Shown: positions 1 to 9,718 of the stretch, in pieces | Layout: each line of letters starts with the position of its first letter | Numbering within the stretch: the stretch's first letter is position 1 | NCBI RefSeq assembly: GCF_003201565.1 | Contig: NZ_QJJP01000012.1 | Location: 1 to 64,000, forward strand | Length of the DNA stretch: 64,000 nt | Direction of reading: 5' to 3' | Source: Nitrosomonas sp. Nm84 | GTDB lineage: Bacteria; Pseudomonadota; Gammaproteobacteria; Burkholderiales; Nitrosomonadaceae | The notes under the pieces: generated by a model | What the model saw: the letters and a program-made list of their open reading frames with translations, nothing else | Database searches by the model: none | Told to the model about the DNA's origin: nothing | Made by a program: the position numbers and the translations under genes

Positions 1-95
1 CCCGCCTAAAATTTAGGCAAGATACGTGAATTACCTGGTCAGTTTTCAACCGGTACAACTAGGCTTTTAGTGTCAAGTTTCGATCGGTGTCAACA
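1..95. mobile_element. End of an IS21-like insertion sequence (partial, runs off the left edge)
   Basis: The right boundary is read as the CA dinucleotide at 94-95. Read from that end inward on the minus strand the sequence starts TGTTGACACCGATCGAAAC. A related repeat lies at 39-59 (TCAGTTTTCAACCGGTACAAC on plus). IS21-family elements typically start with TG, end with CA and carry several related repeats near each tip. A perfect 15-base palindrome at 4-18 may be a terminator inside the element. No transposase gene is visible because the element continues to the left, so the family assignment is inference from end structure only. Confidence 0.5.
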
Positions 96-657
96 GACTA
101 GTATTTTCTTGTGATTTCTCATCTGACTCAATCGCTTTCTCAAGAATCATCTGCAATAGTTTTGCCTTGGCTGCCATCATTTCAGCAAGCTTTTTCGGGG
201 ATTTGATTGTTTGCCCGATAAATGTGCAGAAATTTTGTATCCGGGCAGTAAATTCGGAAAAGCCTTCTGTCAGCGGTTCAATCTTGTTGTTTTTGATATC
301 ACCAATGCGGATTTCCGCAACTATTTCGCCGTTCTGATAGAACTGGAACCAAAGGTAATCGGTAATGATGAGGTTGTCTAGCGCCTTACGATAGCGGTCA
401 AATTGAGGCTTATACTGCTTATCATTTAAATCTTTGCCGATGTCTTTAGCTTCAATGAAACCAATCGGTATTTTCCCTTTTGTGATTACATAATCTGGGT
501 TGCCACACTCAGTTACATTAGCCGGTTCATTGGTGACTTCAACGCCTGGCACTAATTCACGAATAAGTGATTCAAGATTTCCTCGATAAGCATGTTCTTT
601 AGCTATGCCTGATTGGAAACGTTTGTGAATGGCTTCTATATACTGATTTAAATTCAT
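73..657 (-). pseudogene. Truncated restriction-modification enzyme, N-terminal nuclease domain
   Basis: The 194-residue product resembles the N-terminal nuclease region of large single-chain restriction-methylation enzymes (type IIG or ISP-like). Around residues 53-72 it has a PD-(D/E)XK-like core: GNPDYV, a short gap, then GFIEAK. These enzymes normally continue for many hundreds of residues through helicase and/or methyltransferase domains, none of which is present. The last ten or so codons, including the stop, come from the adjoining insertion-sequence end, so the frame is broken by that insertion. ATG start at 657. Probably inactive; a free nuclease domain cannot be excluded. Confidence 0.6.
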
Positions 658-901
658 TTTCCCTTTTTTGCTTTACAGTCCATATTTGCAGCAAACTTCA
701 CGCCCATTACTACAGTCTGGCATAGCCAGTCTGTCCTCATACCATGCACAAGAGCAAAGCTGTTGTGCCTATTCTCAATAAAGCATAGAGATAATCCGTT
801 AAAAAGTGAAATGTTTGTAGATTTATTAAAGCCAGATGCATTTGTTTATCTGTCCTTCAAACCTGAAACTTTAATCTAATGAATGGAATTCTGAGATTTA
901 C

Positions 902-1054
902 ATGCAACCACGCATTGAAAAATCGATTGCCCATTTTTTAGCAAAAACACTTACTCCTGAATGTGGCGAAATCTTTAAAACACTTCGCGCCAAACGGGGT
1001 TCGCGAGGTTGGGATTCTCCTGATTTTGAATCCATCGCACCAAGTGTCAAGTAG
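902..1054 (+). CDS. Orphan 50-residue ORF, unrecognised
   Basis: An open frame with ATG at 902 and TAG at 1052-1054 encodes a basic 50-residue peptide starting MQPRIEKSIAHFLAK. No family is recognised and there is no strong ribosome-binding site. It lies between the truncated restriction gene and the tRNA, in a stretch (658-1168) where I see no other gene. It may be the 5' remnant of a gene cut short by island decay, or a chance ORF. Confidence 0.25.
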   Translation: MQPRIEKSIAHFLAKTLTPECGEIFKTLRAKRGSRGWDSPDFESIAPSVK

Positions 1055-1130
1055 ATTCACAACGACGCAAATTAGAAGTCGGTATTATTAAATTCCTGCT
1101 ATTTAGATACATCAAACCAATGATGGACTG

Positions 1131-1150
1131 CGGTTACAAAACGGTTACAA
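1131..1150. repeat. Short direct repeat CGGTTACAA x2 beside the tRNA 3' end
   Basis: CGGTTACAA occurs at 1131-1139 and again at 1142-1150, about 55 bases beyond the 3' end of the minus-strand tRNA. Tandem short repeats beside tRNA 3' ends can be integrase arm-type sites, but no integrase gene is visible in the window, so the function is speculative. Confidence 0.3.
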
Positions 1151-1168
1151 TTTTAAGAAAAGAAAAAA

Positions 1169-1195
1169 GCACTTAGGATTTTTGTCACTAAGCGC
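1169..1195 (-). terminator. Rho-independent terminator of the tRNA/rpoD transcript
   Basis: On the minus strand the 8-base arm GCGCTTAG (1188-1195) pairs with CTAAGTGC (1169-1176), with one G-U pair, and is followed by a run of T. It sits directly after the tRNA, in the direction of rpoD transcription. Confidence 0.7.
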
Positions 1196-1204
1196 TTGAT
1201 TTTT

Positions 1205-1281
<77 letters not shown>

Positions 1282-1305
1282 GTATATTATTATTTTAAGC
1301 TAAAC

Positions 1306-3504
1306 TCAATTATTTCCCGTATCCAAGAAACTTCGCAAACGCTCGGAACGTGCTGGATGACGCAGTTTACGCAGTGCTTTGGCTTCAATCTGTCGGATAC
1401 GTTCACGCGTAACATCGAACTGCTTCCCTACTTCTTCCAGCGTATGATCGGTATTCATTTCAATTCCGAAACGCATGCGTAGTACTTTGGCTTCACGCGG
1501 TGTTAACGAATCCAGTATATCCTTTGTAACCCCCCTTAAGCTAGCATAAACTGCCGCATCGGCTGGCGCCATTGTTGCTGCATCTTCGATAAAATCACCC
1601 AAATGGGAATCTTCATCATCACCGATTGGTGTTTCCATAGAAATAGGTTCTTTGGAGATTTTCAGAATTTTACGAATTTTTTCTTCGGGCATTTCCATTT
1701 TTTGCGCCAGAACCGCTGGCTCTGGTTCTTGCCCGGTTTCCTGCAGAATTTGGCGTGAAATACGATTCATTTTATTAATCGTTTCAATCATATGCACTGG
1801 AATTCGGATAGTACGCGCCTGATCGGCAATCGATCGGGTAATTGCTTGTCGTATCCACCATGTTGCATAGGTTGAAAACTTATAGCCGCGCCGATATTCA
1901 AATTTATCGACCGCTTTCATTAAGCCAATATTTCCTTCTTGAATCAGATCAAGAAATTGCAATCCACGGTTAGTATATTTTTTAGCGATCGAAATCACCA
2001 GACGCAAGTTCGCCTCCGTCATTTCGCGTTTAGCTCGGCGTGCTTTAGCTTCGCCCGTCGACATCTTGCGATTGATCTCTTTCAGATCTTTAATGGGAAT
2101 GCCAATCTTATCTTTCAGTGTTAGCAAGTTCTGTTGCTCTTCCATAATTGCAGGCTTATAGTGCTCAAGCGCCTGACTATAGGGCTTACCAGCTTGGATT
2201 TCTTGCGCTACCCACCCAAGATTTGTCTCATTTCCAGGAAATGTCTTGATAAAATGATTTCTTGGCATCTTCGCTTTGGATACACACAGATCCATTATCT
2301 TACGTTCATAGTTGCGGACATCACCCACTAATTCACGTTGCGTATCACAGAGCTTCTCGACCATTTTTGCCGAGAAACGAATAGCCATCAATTCAGATGA
2401 AATTTTATCCTGTAACTCAATATATCCAGAGTGATAAGGCCCTTCTTTTTCAAGCAGCGCTTGCATCTCGTTATAAATCTCACGAATAACTGCAAAACGT
2501 TCCAGCGCATCAGCTTTTAGCTTCAACAAATTTGCACTGGCAACTGCGGCGTCTCCATCTTCGTCTTCGTCTTCGTCTTCGAGATCACCGGCCTCTAACT
2601 CTTGTTCCAATGATTCTTCGGAAAACTCTTCGTTCATGATGTCTTGTGCATTGGCATCTAACAGCCCATCTACAACTTCATCAATACGTAAGCTGTCTTT
2701 TTCAATTTCGGTTGCCAGACCGACAATTCCCGCAATAATCGGCGGACAAGCTGAAATCGCTTGAATCATATGACGCAAACCGCCTTCGATGCGTTTGGCA
2801 ATCTCAATCTCACTTTCACGCGTCAGCAATCCTACTGAACCCATTTCACGCATATACATACGCACAGGATCCGTCGTACGTCCAAACTCAGAGTCTACTG
2901 TAGAAAGTGCAGCTTCAGCCTCCTCCGCCACATCCTCGTCGGCAACGGTTGTCGCAGCATCCGACATCAGCAATGTTTCAGCATCCGGCGCTTCATCATG
3001 TACCGATATGCCCATATCATTGATCATGCTGATGATGCCTTCTATCTGCTCTGCATCCAACATATCATCAGGCAAATGATCGTTGATCTCAGCATAAGTC
3101 AGATAACCGCGTTCCTTACCTAATCCGATAAGTATTTTGAGGCGCATGCGGCGTGCCTCAATATCTTGCGGCAACGCGGCACTATTCTGGCTGATAGCAA
3201 TAGGTGCCAGCTCATCCAACTGATCAGCAGCTGCTTTTATCTTTTTGGGCGTTCTGCCCCGGGTTCTCTTACCGTTACCAGACTCGATATCATTAGTATC
3301 CAATACTGCTTGCGTCATCTCATCAATACTGATGTCAATTGCTTTAGGAGATGTTTCGATTTGTTTTTCAGTTTTAGCTGTTAACTGATTAAGCGCCTCT
3401 TTTTCCAGCATTTCTTTATCGGTATTTTTTATTTCTACAGTTGTTACTTTCTCTTTCTTGATAACTTCAGTATCTTTTGACTTGACCACTTTTGTTCTTG
3501 GCAT
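1306..3504 (-). CDS. rpoD: RNA polymerase primary sigma factor (sigma-70)
   Basis: Housekeeping sigma factor that directs RNA polymerase to -35/-10 promoters. The 732 residues include the N-terminal sigma 1.1 and long non-conserved region. The core region 2 lies at about residues 490-560 ([19 protein letters not shown]), followed by region 3 and the C-terminal region 4 helix-turn-helix ([19 protein letters not shown]). A very acidic Glu/Asp tract near residue 310 is encoded by a hexanucleotide repeat. I start at the ATG at 3504, preceded by GGAATACAAC, rather than a TTG four codons upstream. Last gene of the rpsU-yqeY-dnaG-rpoD block. Confidence 0.97.
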   Translation of the reverse strand: MPRTKVVKSKDTEVIKKEKVTTVEIKNTDKEMLEKEALNQLTAKTEKQIETSPKAIDISIDEMTQAVLDTNDIESGNGKRTRGRTPKKIKAAADQLDELAPIAISQNSAALPQDIEARRMRLKILIGLGKERGYLTYAEINDHLPDDMLDAEQIEGIISMINDMGISVHDEAPDAETLLMSDAATTVADEDVAEEAEAALSTVDSEFGRTTDPVRMYMREMGSVGLLTRESEIEIAKRIEGGLRHMIQAISACPPIIAGIVGLATEIEKDSLRIDEVVDGLLDANAQDIMNEEFSEESLEQELEAGDLEDEDEDEDGDAAVASANLLKLKADALERFAVIREIYNEMQALLEKEGPYHSGYIELQDKISSELMAIRFSAKMVEKLCDTQRELVGDVRNYERKIMDLCVSKAKMPRNHFIKTFPGNETNLGWVAQEIQAGKPYSQALEHYKPAIMEEQQNLLTLKDKIGIPIKDLKEINRKMSTGEAKARRAKREMTEANLRLVISIAKKYTNRGLQFLDLIQEGNIGLMKAVDKFEYRRGYKFSTYATWWIRQAITRSIADQARTIRIPVHMIETINKMNRISRQILQETGQEPEPAVLAQKMEMPEEKIRKILKISKEPISMETPIGDDEDSHLGDFIEDAATMAPADAAVYASLRGVTKDILDSLTPREAKVLRMRFGIEMNTDHTLEEVGKQFDVTRERIRQIEAKALRKLRHPARSERLRSFLDTGNN

Positions 3505-3591
3505 GTTGTATTCCAATAATATGGATAAATTAAAAGCTGAAAACGCCAGATTATATCAAAATTCGATACAACTGACACTTAGTAACTCACT

Positions 3592-5391
3592 TCATAGCAT
3601 GGCTAATCGTTGCAATTCTCGTTTCTCTTCATCGGTTAACCTATCCAAAGATTTGCTGTGTAACTCAGTCATACGCTTCTTATTTTGTATTTGTTGCAAT
3701 TTCTTTAAGGTATCCAAAAATTCCATCTCTATATCATCCGGATCACCCCACTCCAGGGTCTCACTTTCAATACTCTCCAGTAGCGTTCTATATGGACTGT
3801 CTTGCAAATAAGTCAATACTGAAGGAGTTGATTTACTCTCAGCTAGGTGAGCATGTGTATTCAAAAAATCAACCAGCGTTTTTAGGGCAGCAAATTCTTC
3901 GGTATCTTCACTGCATTCGACAAGCAAATTTCTATCCAGTTTAGCGATATAATTCGGACTGTACAACAGCATCCGGATCAATCGATGATAGAGTGTAATC
4001 TGCTGTTTTCTATGCGCATTCCCCGTCTTACGAGCCGTCGATATACGTTTTACTTGCAACAAATCTTCCAATTCATCTCGACTAATCCCGCTCAATTCAA
4101 CCAAGCGATTTAAAAGTATCAATGACAGCGCCGGTGCCTTCACTTGTTGCAGTAAGGGTTTCGTATCATTCACTAATTTGGCACGACCTTCACCGGTTTG
4201 AAGATTTATTCCTGAGCATAATTCCTTGAATAAAAACTCCGATAGGGGTATTGCTTGCTTGAGTTGCCGCTCAAAAGATTCCTTTCCATATCGACACACA
4301 TAACTGTCGGGATCCTCACCTTCAGGCAAAAACAGAAAACTTAAATATTTATCATCCGAAATGAGTGCCAAACTATTCTCAAGCGCACGCCATGCTGCCT
4401 TTCTACCTGCTTTATCGCCATCAAAACAGAAAATAATGCGATCGGTCTGGCGCAAAAGTTTCTGAATATGAAAACTGGTGGTCGCTGTACCCAAAGCAGC
4501 CACGGCATAATCAATCCCATGTTGCGAGAGTGCGATCACATCCATATAACCTTCTACCACAATCACACAATTCGCCTCACGAATGGCACGACGGGCGGAA
4601 AAGAAATTATATAACTCCCGTCCTTTCTCAAATAAAATTGTTTCTGGAGAATTCAAATATTTCGGCTCATCCTGCTCCAATACCCTGCCGCCGAAACCAA
4701 CAATCTGGCCTTTTTGATTAAGGATCGGAAACATAATGCGATCTCTGAATCGGTCATATTGCCTAGCCTCATCATTAATGATGATCAGCCCTGCTTTTAC
4801 CAATAATCCCCGGGTTTCTTCAGACTGGTAATCAGGAAAAACCGCTTCAAGGTTTTGCCAACCCGCAGGTGCATAACCCATTGCAAACCGCGCTGCAGTT
4901 TTACCGGACAATCCACGTTTTTTGAGATAAGCAATCGCCTTTTCTGATACTTTCAGTTGCTCTCGATAAAACTGAGTAGCAACCTGCATTACATTGATCA
5001 AATCTTGTGGCGATACCTCTGAATTATGGATACCATCTCTTTCTATCCGATATTGTGATAAATCATTGGTATCAATTTGATTGGAAGTTGTATCGACTTG
5101 CTGCACCGGTACTTGCATGCCCACATAGGCGGCCAAGTCACGCACTGCCTCAACAAAGCTCAAGCCACTATAATCAATCAAGAAACTGATCGCATTACCA
5201 TGTGCTCCGCAACCAAAACAATGATAAAACTGCTTGGTTTGGCTGACCGTAAATGAGGGAGTTTTTTCACTGTGAAACGGGCAACAGGCTACAAAATTAG
5301 CGCCTGCTTTTTTAAGCGGAACATGACGGTCAATCGCATCAACAATATCTACACGACTGAGTAAATCATGAATAAAAGGCTGAGGAATCAT
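3592..5391 (-). CDS. dnaG: DNA primase
   Basis: Makes RNA primers at the replication fork, partnering the DnaB helicase. The 599-residue protein begins with a CHC2 zinc-binding domain (C37, H40, C58, C61). The catalytic core and TOPRIM domain follow, with VVEGYMDVIAL near residue 275 and FDGDKAGRKAA near 325. A less conserved C-terminal helicase-binding domain completes it. Length is normal. It lies between yqeY and rpoD, the classic macromolecular synthesis order; the 87-base gap to rpoD may hold an internal promoter, though none is clear. Confidence 0.97.
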   Translation of the reverse strand: MIPQPFIHDLLSRVDIVDAIDRHVPLKKAGANFVACCPFHSEKTPSFTVSQTKQFYHCFGCGAHGNAISFLIDYSGLSFVEAVRDLAAYVGMQVPVQQVDTTSNQIDTNDLSQYRIERDGIHNSEVSPQDLINVMQVATQFYREQLKVSEKAIAYLKKRGLSGKTAARFAMGYAPAGWQNLEAVFPDYQSEETRGLLVKAGLIIINDEARQYDRFRDRIMFPILNQKGQIVGFGGRVLEQDEPKYLNSPETILFEKGRELYNFFSARRAIREANCVIVVEGYMDVIALSQHGIDYAVAALGTATTSFHIQKLLRQTDRIIFCFDGDKAGRKAAWRALENSLALISDDKYLSFLFLPEGEDPDSYVCRYGKESFERQLKQAIPLSEFLFKELCSGINLQTGEGRAKLVNDTKPLLQQVKAPALSLILLNRLVELSGISRDELEDLLQVKRISTARKTGNAHRKQQITLYHRLIRMLLYSPNYIAKLDRNLLVECSEDTEEFAALKTLVDFLNTHAHLAESKSTPSVLTYLQDSPYRTLLESIESETLEWGDPDDIEMEFLDTLKKLQQIQNKKRMTELHSKSLDRLTDEEKRELQRLAML

Positions 5392-5481
5392 CTATAGAAA
5401 ACTATCAATAGTGCCCCGCAATCAATTATAAAGAAATTACAGTTTTTTTAAGAACCAGCAATTCCCGAATAGAGCACAATT

Positions 5482-5928
5482 TCAGGCTGATATTTTTTCT
5501 TTAATCAGTATCGATACTTTTGCCATATCAGCACGTCCAGCAAGTCTTGACTTCAGCAAAGCCATCACCTTACCCATATCCTGCATGTTTTTGGCTCCTG
5601 TCGCTGAAATCGCTTCAGCAATCAAAGTATCTATCTCGGCGTCATTCAATGCTTGCGGCATATAGGCACTTAAAATAGCAACTTCGTCTTTTTCCTTATC
5701 AGCCAGATCATTACGCAGCGCAGCCTCATATTGCGCAATAGAATCTCTACGCTGTTTGAGCATTTTCTCAATCACCGCAATTACCGCTGCGTCATCAAGT
5801 ACTATGCGTTCATCCACTTCACGCTGCTTGATAGCCGCTTGCAACAAGCGAATCGTATCTCGCTGCTTGGTGTCGCCCGAGCGCATAGCTGCCTTCATAT
5901 CATCAGTAATTTTCTGTTTCAAACTCAT
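5482..5928 (-). CDS. yqeY: GatB/YqeY domain protein
   Basis: Small helical protein of the YqeY family, related to the tRNA-binding tail of the GatB amidotransferase subunit; its exact role is not established. I start at the Met giving MSLKQKITDDMKAAMRSGD (148 residues), the usual N-terminus for the family, with GGAA nine bases upstream. A start eight codons earlier at 5952 is possible. Conserved between rpsU and dnaG in many betaproteobacteria. Confidence 0.92.
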   Translation of the reverse strand: MSLKQKITDDMKAAMRSGDTKQRDTIRLLQAAIKQREVDERIVLDDAAVIAVIEKMLKQRRDSIAQYEAALRNDLADKEKDEVAILSAYMPQALNDAEIDTLIAEAISATGAKNMQDMGKVMALLKSRLAGRADMAKVSILIKEKISA

Positions 5929-6016
5929 AGTAGCAGTTTCCGGCACAACCATTAGGCTTTCACATAATACTCAAAAAGCAGAAGCATCAAGTTACTTTCA
6001 TGTAAATAGCTATGAT

Positions 6017-6229
6017 CTAATAAAGCTTAGGAGGTAGCAATTGACTACGCAACCGTTTGTAATTGCGCTTAACAGCCGCTGCCAGCTTACGTTTACGTTC
6101 TGCTGTTGGTTTTTCATAAAACTCACGCGCACGCAATTCTGTCAGTATCCCTGTTTTTTCTATGGATCGCTTAAAACGTCGCATAGCAACTTCAAATGGC
6201 TCATTTTCCTTGACTTTAATAGTTGTCAT
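6017..6229 (-). CDS. rpsU: 30S ribosomal protein S21
   Basis: A 70-residue, strongly basic protein with the family N-terminus ([20 protein letters not shown]) and a Lys/Arg-rich helix towards the C-terminus. S21 sits near the 3' end of 16S rRNA and supports translation initiation. First gene of the macromolecular synthesis block; the 148-base AT-rich space to the divergent tsaD should contain both promoters. Confidence 0.97.
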   Translation of the reverse strand: MTTIKVKENEPFEVAMRRFKRSIEKTGILTELRAREFYEKPTAERKRKLAAAVKRNYKRLRSQLLPPKLY

Positions 6230-6377
6230 AAATATGCAAAATCCTCGGTTGTTAGTTAATATATAATATTTTCTTTTCGTGCCAGAACAACAAAATCAAC
6301 GAGGCATAAAAAAGTTTTTGATTATAACACCAAGAATTCTGTTATAAAAGCGCAAATCTTCTCTCCCATTTTCCCTA

Positions 6378-7409
6378 ATGCTTATTCTAGGTATTGAAAC
6401 CTCTTGTGATGAAACAGGGATCGCACTTTTCGACACAACACGAGGTTTACTCAGTCACACACTCTATTCACAAATAGCAATGCATAGTGAATATGGCGGT
6501 GTGGTGCCGGAACTGGCATCGCGCGATCACATCCGACGTGTTCTCCCATTGATCAAGCAAGCTTTGCGCACAGCGCAATGTCAATTACACGAAATCAACG
6601 CCATCGCTTATACCCAGGGGCCCGGATTGGCTGGCGCACTCTTGGTTGGCGCCAGCATTGGCGCCGCATTGAGTTTTGCATTAAGCATTCCTGCACTAGG
6701 CATCCATCATCTGGAAGGCCATCTATTATCGCCATTGTTATCCACGCCAGCACCAAGCTTCCCGTTCATTGCATTGCTGGTATCCGGAGGCCATACACAA
6801 CTGATGCAAGTCGATGGTGTAGGCCAATACAAGCTGTTAGGCGAAACGGTTGATGATGCAGCAGGCGAAGCTTTTGATAAAACAGCCAAATTATTGGGAT
6901 TGGGTTATCCGGGTGGCGCAGCCTTATCAAAACTTGCACAGCAAGGCCAGCCAAATCGCTTCAAACTTCCGCGACCAATGCTTAATAGCGGGGATCTCAA
7001 CTTTAGTTTTAGTGGCCTTAAAACTGCAGTGCTTACTTTGATTAACAAGCAGGAAAGCACGCAGCAGAACCACGCGGACATTGCTTTGGCTTTTCAGCAA
7101 GCTATTGTAGAAGTATTAACACAAAAATCTTTGTCGGCCCTATCACAGACCGGCATCACACAACTGGTCGTCGCCGGAGGCGTAGGCGCCAATGCGCAAT
7201 TACGCCAGAATCTCAGCAACAAGGCAGCTTCAAACGGAGCAACCGTTTTCTATCCGGAACTTGAATTCTGCACCGATAACGGCGCCATGATCGCCTTTGC
7301 CGGTGCAATGCGATTGCAAGCTGCGCCGCATAAAACCTGGCAACCCACAAGCAGCTTCACCGTCAGGGCACGTTGGAATCTGGAAACACTTAAAGCATCA
7401 AGCGACTAA
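6378..7409 (+). CDS. tsaD: tRNA N6-threonylcarbamoyladenosine transferase subunit
   Basis: Catalyses transfer of the threonylcarbamoyl group onto A37 of ANN-decoding tRNAs, with TsaB and TsaE. The 343 residues show the family start [14 protein letters not shown] and the metal-binding HxxxH at residues 111-115. ASKHA-fold nucleotide motifs follow (SGGHTQL, and [13 protein letters not shown] near the C-terminus). It is divergent from rpsU, a widely conserved arrangement, and abuts plsY end to end. Confidence 0.97.
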   Translation: MLILGIETSCDETGIALFDTTRGLLSHTLYSQIAMHSEYGGVVPELASRDHIRRVLPLIKQALRTAQCQLHEINAIAYTQGPGLAGALLVGASIGAALSFALSIPALGIHHLEGHLLSPLLSTPAPSFPFIALLVSGGHTQLMQVDGVGQYKLLGETVDDAAGEAFDKTAKLLGLGYPGGAALSKLAQQGQPNRFKLPRPMLNSGDLNFSFSGLKTAVLTLINKQESTQQNHADIALAFQQAIVEVLTQKSLSALSQTGITQLVVAGGVGANAQLRQNLSNKAASNGATVFYPELEFCTDNGAMIAFAGAMRLQAAPHKTWQPTSSFTVRARWNLETLKASSD

Positions 7410-8024
7410 TCAAGGAACCGAGGACTTCTTTTCACCAATGCGTCCTTCTTTGCCAGCCAGCAAACTAACAATGTTCGATTGGTGACGCCAGACCAACACC
7501 AATGACATGCATAAAACCGCCAGCGTACTCCCTTCAAAACCCAGCATGCTCGCGGCGTAAAGCGGCGTCAGTACTGCCGCAACCAAAGCCGACAAGGACG
7601 ATATGCGCCAAATCAATGCAACCAACAGCCAAGTCGCTATCGCCATCAAACCAACCCACGGATTTAAACCCAGCAACACACCCACTGCGGTTGCGACGCC
7701 TTTACCGCCCTGGAAGCGCAGAAATACTGGAAAAACATGCCCAAGAAATACTGCCAGTGCAACCACAGCAATCCCTTCATTACCCAATCCCCAAATCGGG
7801 GCATAATATTGCGCCAAAACCACCGCAAGCCAGCCTTTACCGGCATCGCCCAACAATGTCAAAACAGCTGCAGCTTTCTTACCACTACGCAAGACATTGG
7901 TTGCTCCCGGATTCTTAGAACCGTATGTACGCGGGTCCGGCAATTTAAAAATCCAACTGGATACCACCGCGAAAGAAACAGATCCCAATAAGTAAGCCAA
8001 CAAAGCAAACAACAATATTGTCAT
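7410..8024 (-). CDS. plsY: Acyl-phosphate glycerol-3-phosphate acyltransferase
   Basis: Inner-membrane enzyme that acylates glycerol-3-phosphate using acyl-phosphate, the first step of phospholipid synthesis with PlsX. The 204 residues form about five hydrophobic segments. Loop motifs GSKNPGATNVLR (about residues 35-46) and GGKGVATAVG (about 106-115) are characteristic. The stop lies directly against the tsaD stop, so the two genes converge with no spacer. Confidence 0.96.
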   Translation of the reverse strand: MTILLFALLAYLLGSVSFAVVSSWIFKLPDPRTYGSKNPGATNVLRSGKKAAAVLTLLGDAGKGWLAVVLAQYYAPIWGLGNEGIAVVALAVFLGHVFPVFLRFQGGKGVATAVGVLLGLNPWVGLMAIATWLLVALIWRISSLSALVAAVLTPLYAASMLGFEGSTLAVLCMSLVLVWRHQSNIVSLLAGKEGRIGEKKSSVP

Positions 8025-8161
8025 GTGTAATTAGCACCATCCAAACAAAATAGAATAGAATCCCAGATATTTCACATCAGCAAAATGCCCATTAAAGAAA
8101 CATTGACTCAGTGCTTTTTTAATTCCGGCAACAGCTTGCTCATTTTAGCGCTTAATCACCG

Positions 8162-8521
8162 ATGGATATTATTTTTCTGCACGATTTCAAAGCAAAAACC
8201 TTAATTGGAATTTATCCATGGGAACGCAAAGTCCCCCAAACCATTCAATTAGATCTGGAGATTGCACTCCCAACCAGCCGGGCATGCCAATCGGACAATA
8301 TCGAAGACGCGCTGGATTATGCTCTGATCATTGAAAGAATTAACAAGATTCTGGCAGAACAACACTTTTCTTTACTGGAGGCCCTGGCAGAACATATCGC
8401 ACAAACCATCCTGATGGAGTTTCATTCACCATGGGTTAAAATCAGTGTTGCAAAACTTGGAATTATACGTGGGGTAAAAAAACTGGGAGTATGTATTGAA
8501 CGAAAAGCCAGTTCTGTTTAA
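8162..8521 (+). CDS. folB: Dihydroneopterin aldolase
   Basis: Cleaves 7,8-dihydroneopterin to 6-hydroxymethyl-dihydropterin in folate synthesis. The 119-residue protein opens MDIIFLHDFKAKTLIGIYPWE, a typical FolB start, and carries LLEALAEHIA in the middle, where the pterin-binding Glu lies. Divergent from plsY over 137 bases. Confidence 0.94.
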   Translation: MDIIFLHDFKAKTLIGIYPWERKVPQTIQLDLEIALPTSRACQSDNIEDALDYALIIERINKILAEQHFSLLEALAEHIAQTILMEFHSPWVKISVAKLGIIRGVKKLGVCIERKASSV

Positions 8522-8534
8522 GCATTAAATCCAC

Positions 8535-8568
8535 AACGTATCCTTGCATCAAATTACAAGGATACGTT
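8535..8568 (+). terminator. Hairpin downstream of folB
   Basis: A perfect 12-base inverted repeat (AACGTATCCTTG / CAAGGATACGTT) with a 10-base loop lies 14 bases after the folB stop. There is no good T-run after it, so it may stabilise the 3' end rather than terminate efficiently. Confidence 0.5.
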
Positions 8569-8591
8569 ATTGGTGCCTTCGCAATATTGTT

Positions 8592-8729
8592 TTAAAAATC
8601 TATTTTAATTGCTCCCTCCGTTAACGAGTCGGCGCCTGCCGCACCAGCCAAGGTATCATTGCCGGCCGCGCCCACCAGATTATCGTTACTCGGTGTACCG
8701 ACAATGGCCTGTTGGATTAAAAACCAAGA
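8592..8729 (-). pseudogene. C-terminal remnant of an RTX (calcium-binding repeat) protein
   Basis: The minus-strand frame ends at TAA (8592-8594) and is open for 45 codons back to a TGA at 8730-8732. It contains GTPSNDNLVGAAGNDTLAGA, two imperfect nonapeptide units of the GGxGxDxLx calcium-binding type, then the end AIKIDF. RTX proteins are normally hundreds to thousands of residues long and secreted by type I systems. No start codon, upstream domain or transporter is present, so this is a fragment. Confidence 0.55.
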
Positions 8730-8771
8730 TCACTTCTGCTTAAAACTACCTCCACAATTTTTCATTACCAA

Positions 8772-8799
8772 AAAAGAATCTCTAGCTAGAGATTCTTTT
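8772..8799 (-). terminator. Perfect 14-base palindrome, probable terminator
   Basis: AAAAGAATCTCTAG is followed directly by its exact reverse complement. Read on the minus strand it ends in six T, so it could terminate read-through from queC about 210 bases upstream. The stem has no free loop sequence, so a small loop must open from the CTAG centre. Confidence 0.5.
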
Positions 8800-9009
8800 G
8801 AGAAGATATTCACAAAAACTATTATATATCAAAATATTAAAACCACTTCCCCAACCTCCAATATTACAAATGTCGAGAATAATATGAAATTAATTGCCTC
8901 AAAAACAATATGTCACAAGCATATATGATTAGCTATCCCATACGGCCAGCTATATCAACTAACCATAATACCCGCAAGCTATCATTTATTATTTAGAGTT
9001 AATAACTTG

Positions 9010-9681
9010 CTATTGGTAACGTGTTGGATCCGCTATTTCCATTGCAATAAATCCAGCACGTCGGATGCGGCACGAATCACACCTACCACAGGCTCGCCCC
9101 ATCACATCCGCCTGATAGCAGGAAACAGTCAAGCTGTAATCAACATCTAATGCCAACCCTTTTTCAATAATGTCTTTCTTAGACAAACTAATCAGCGGTG
9201 CATGAACGGTTATTTTTTTGCCTTCAATGGCTGCCTTAGTTGCTAAATTCGCCATTTTCTCAAAGGCCTGAATGTACTCCGGACGACAGTCGGGATAACC
9301 GGAGTAGTCGACCGCATTCACGCCGATAAAAATATCCTGACAATCCAGTGTTTCTGCCCATGCCAGCGCCAGTGACAACATGATGGTATTTCTGGCAGGA
9401 ACATAGGTAATGGGAATACCGATATTTTCTCCGGAGACCGGCACTTCGAGCGACTGATCGGTGAGTGCAGATCCACCAAACACTGCCAGATCCAGCCGGA
9501 TAGTTTGATGGGCATGAGCACCCAAAGATCGCGCAACATTTTGCGCAGCCGTTAATTCTGACTGATGGCGCTGACCATAATCGACACTCAAAGCATGGCA
9601 CTGAAATGCTTGGTTTCGTGCAATAGCCAACACTGTTGCAGAATCCAGTCCACCCGATAACAATACAACCGCTTTTTTCAT
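9010..9681 (-). CDS. queC: 7-cyano-7-deazaguanine (preQ0) synthase
   Basis: ATP-dependent conversion of 7-carboxy-7-deazaguanine to preQ0 in queuosine synthesis. The 223 residues have the PP-loop [15 protein letters not shown] at the N-terminus and a zinc-binding cysteine cluster near the C-terminus ([17 protein letters not shown]). The gene follows queE with a 37-base gap, so the two consecutive pathway enzymes are probably co-transcribed. Confidence 0.96.
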   Translation of the reverse strand: MKKAVVLLSGGLDSATVLAIARNQAFQCHALSVDYGQRHQSELTAAQNVARSLGAHAHQTIRLDLAVFGGSALTDQSLEVPVSGENIGIPITYVPARNTIMLSLALAWAETLDCQDIFIGVNAVDYSGYPDCRPEYIQAFEKMANLATKAAIEGKKITVHAPLISLSKKDIIEKGLALDVDYSLTVSCYQADVMGRACGRCDSCRIRRAGFIAMEIADPTRYQ

Positions 9682-9718
9682 ACGCTAATCGGCCTGATGG
9701 GTTAGGGTATCGCAAACA

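Larger units (their letters stand above)
8522..9009. other. Gene-poor spacer between folB and queC
   Basis: This 488-base stretch has no intact gene. It holds two hairpins (8535-8568 and 8772-8799) and the C-terminal stub of an RTX-type protein (8592-8729, minus). The AT-rich part from 8800 to 9009 shows nothing recognisable. Confidence 0.6.
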
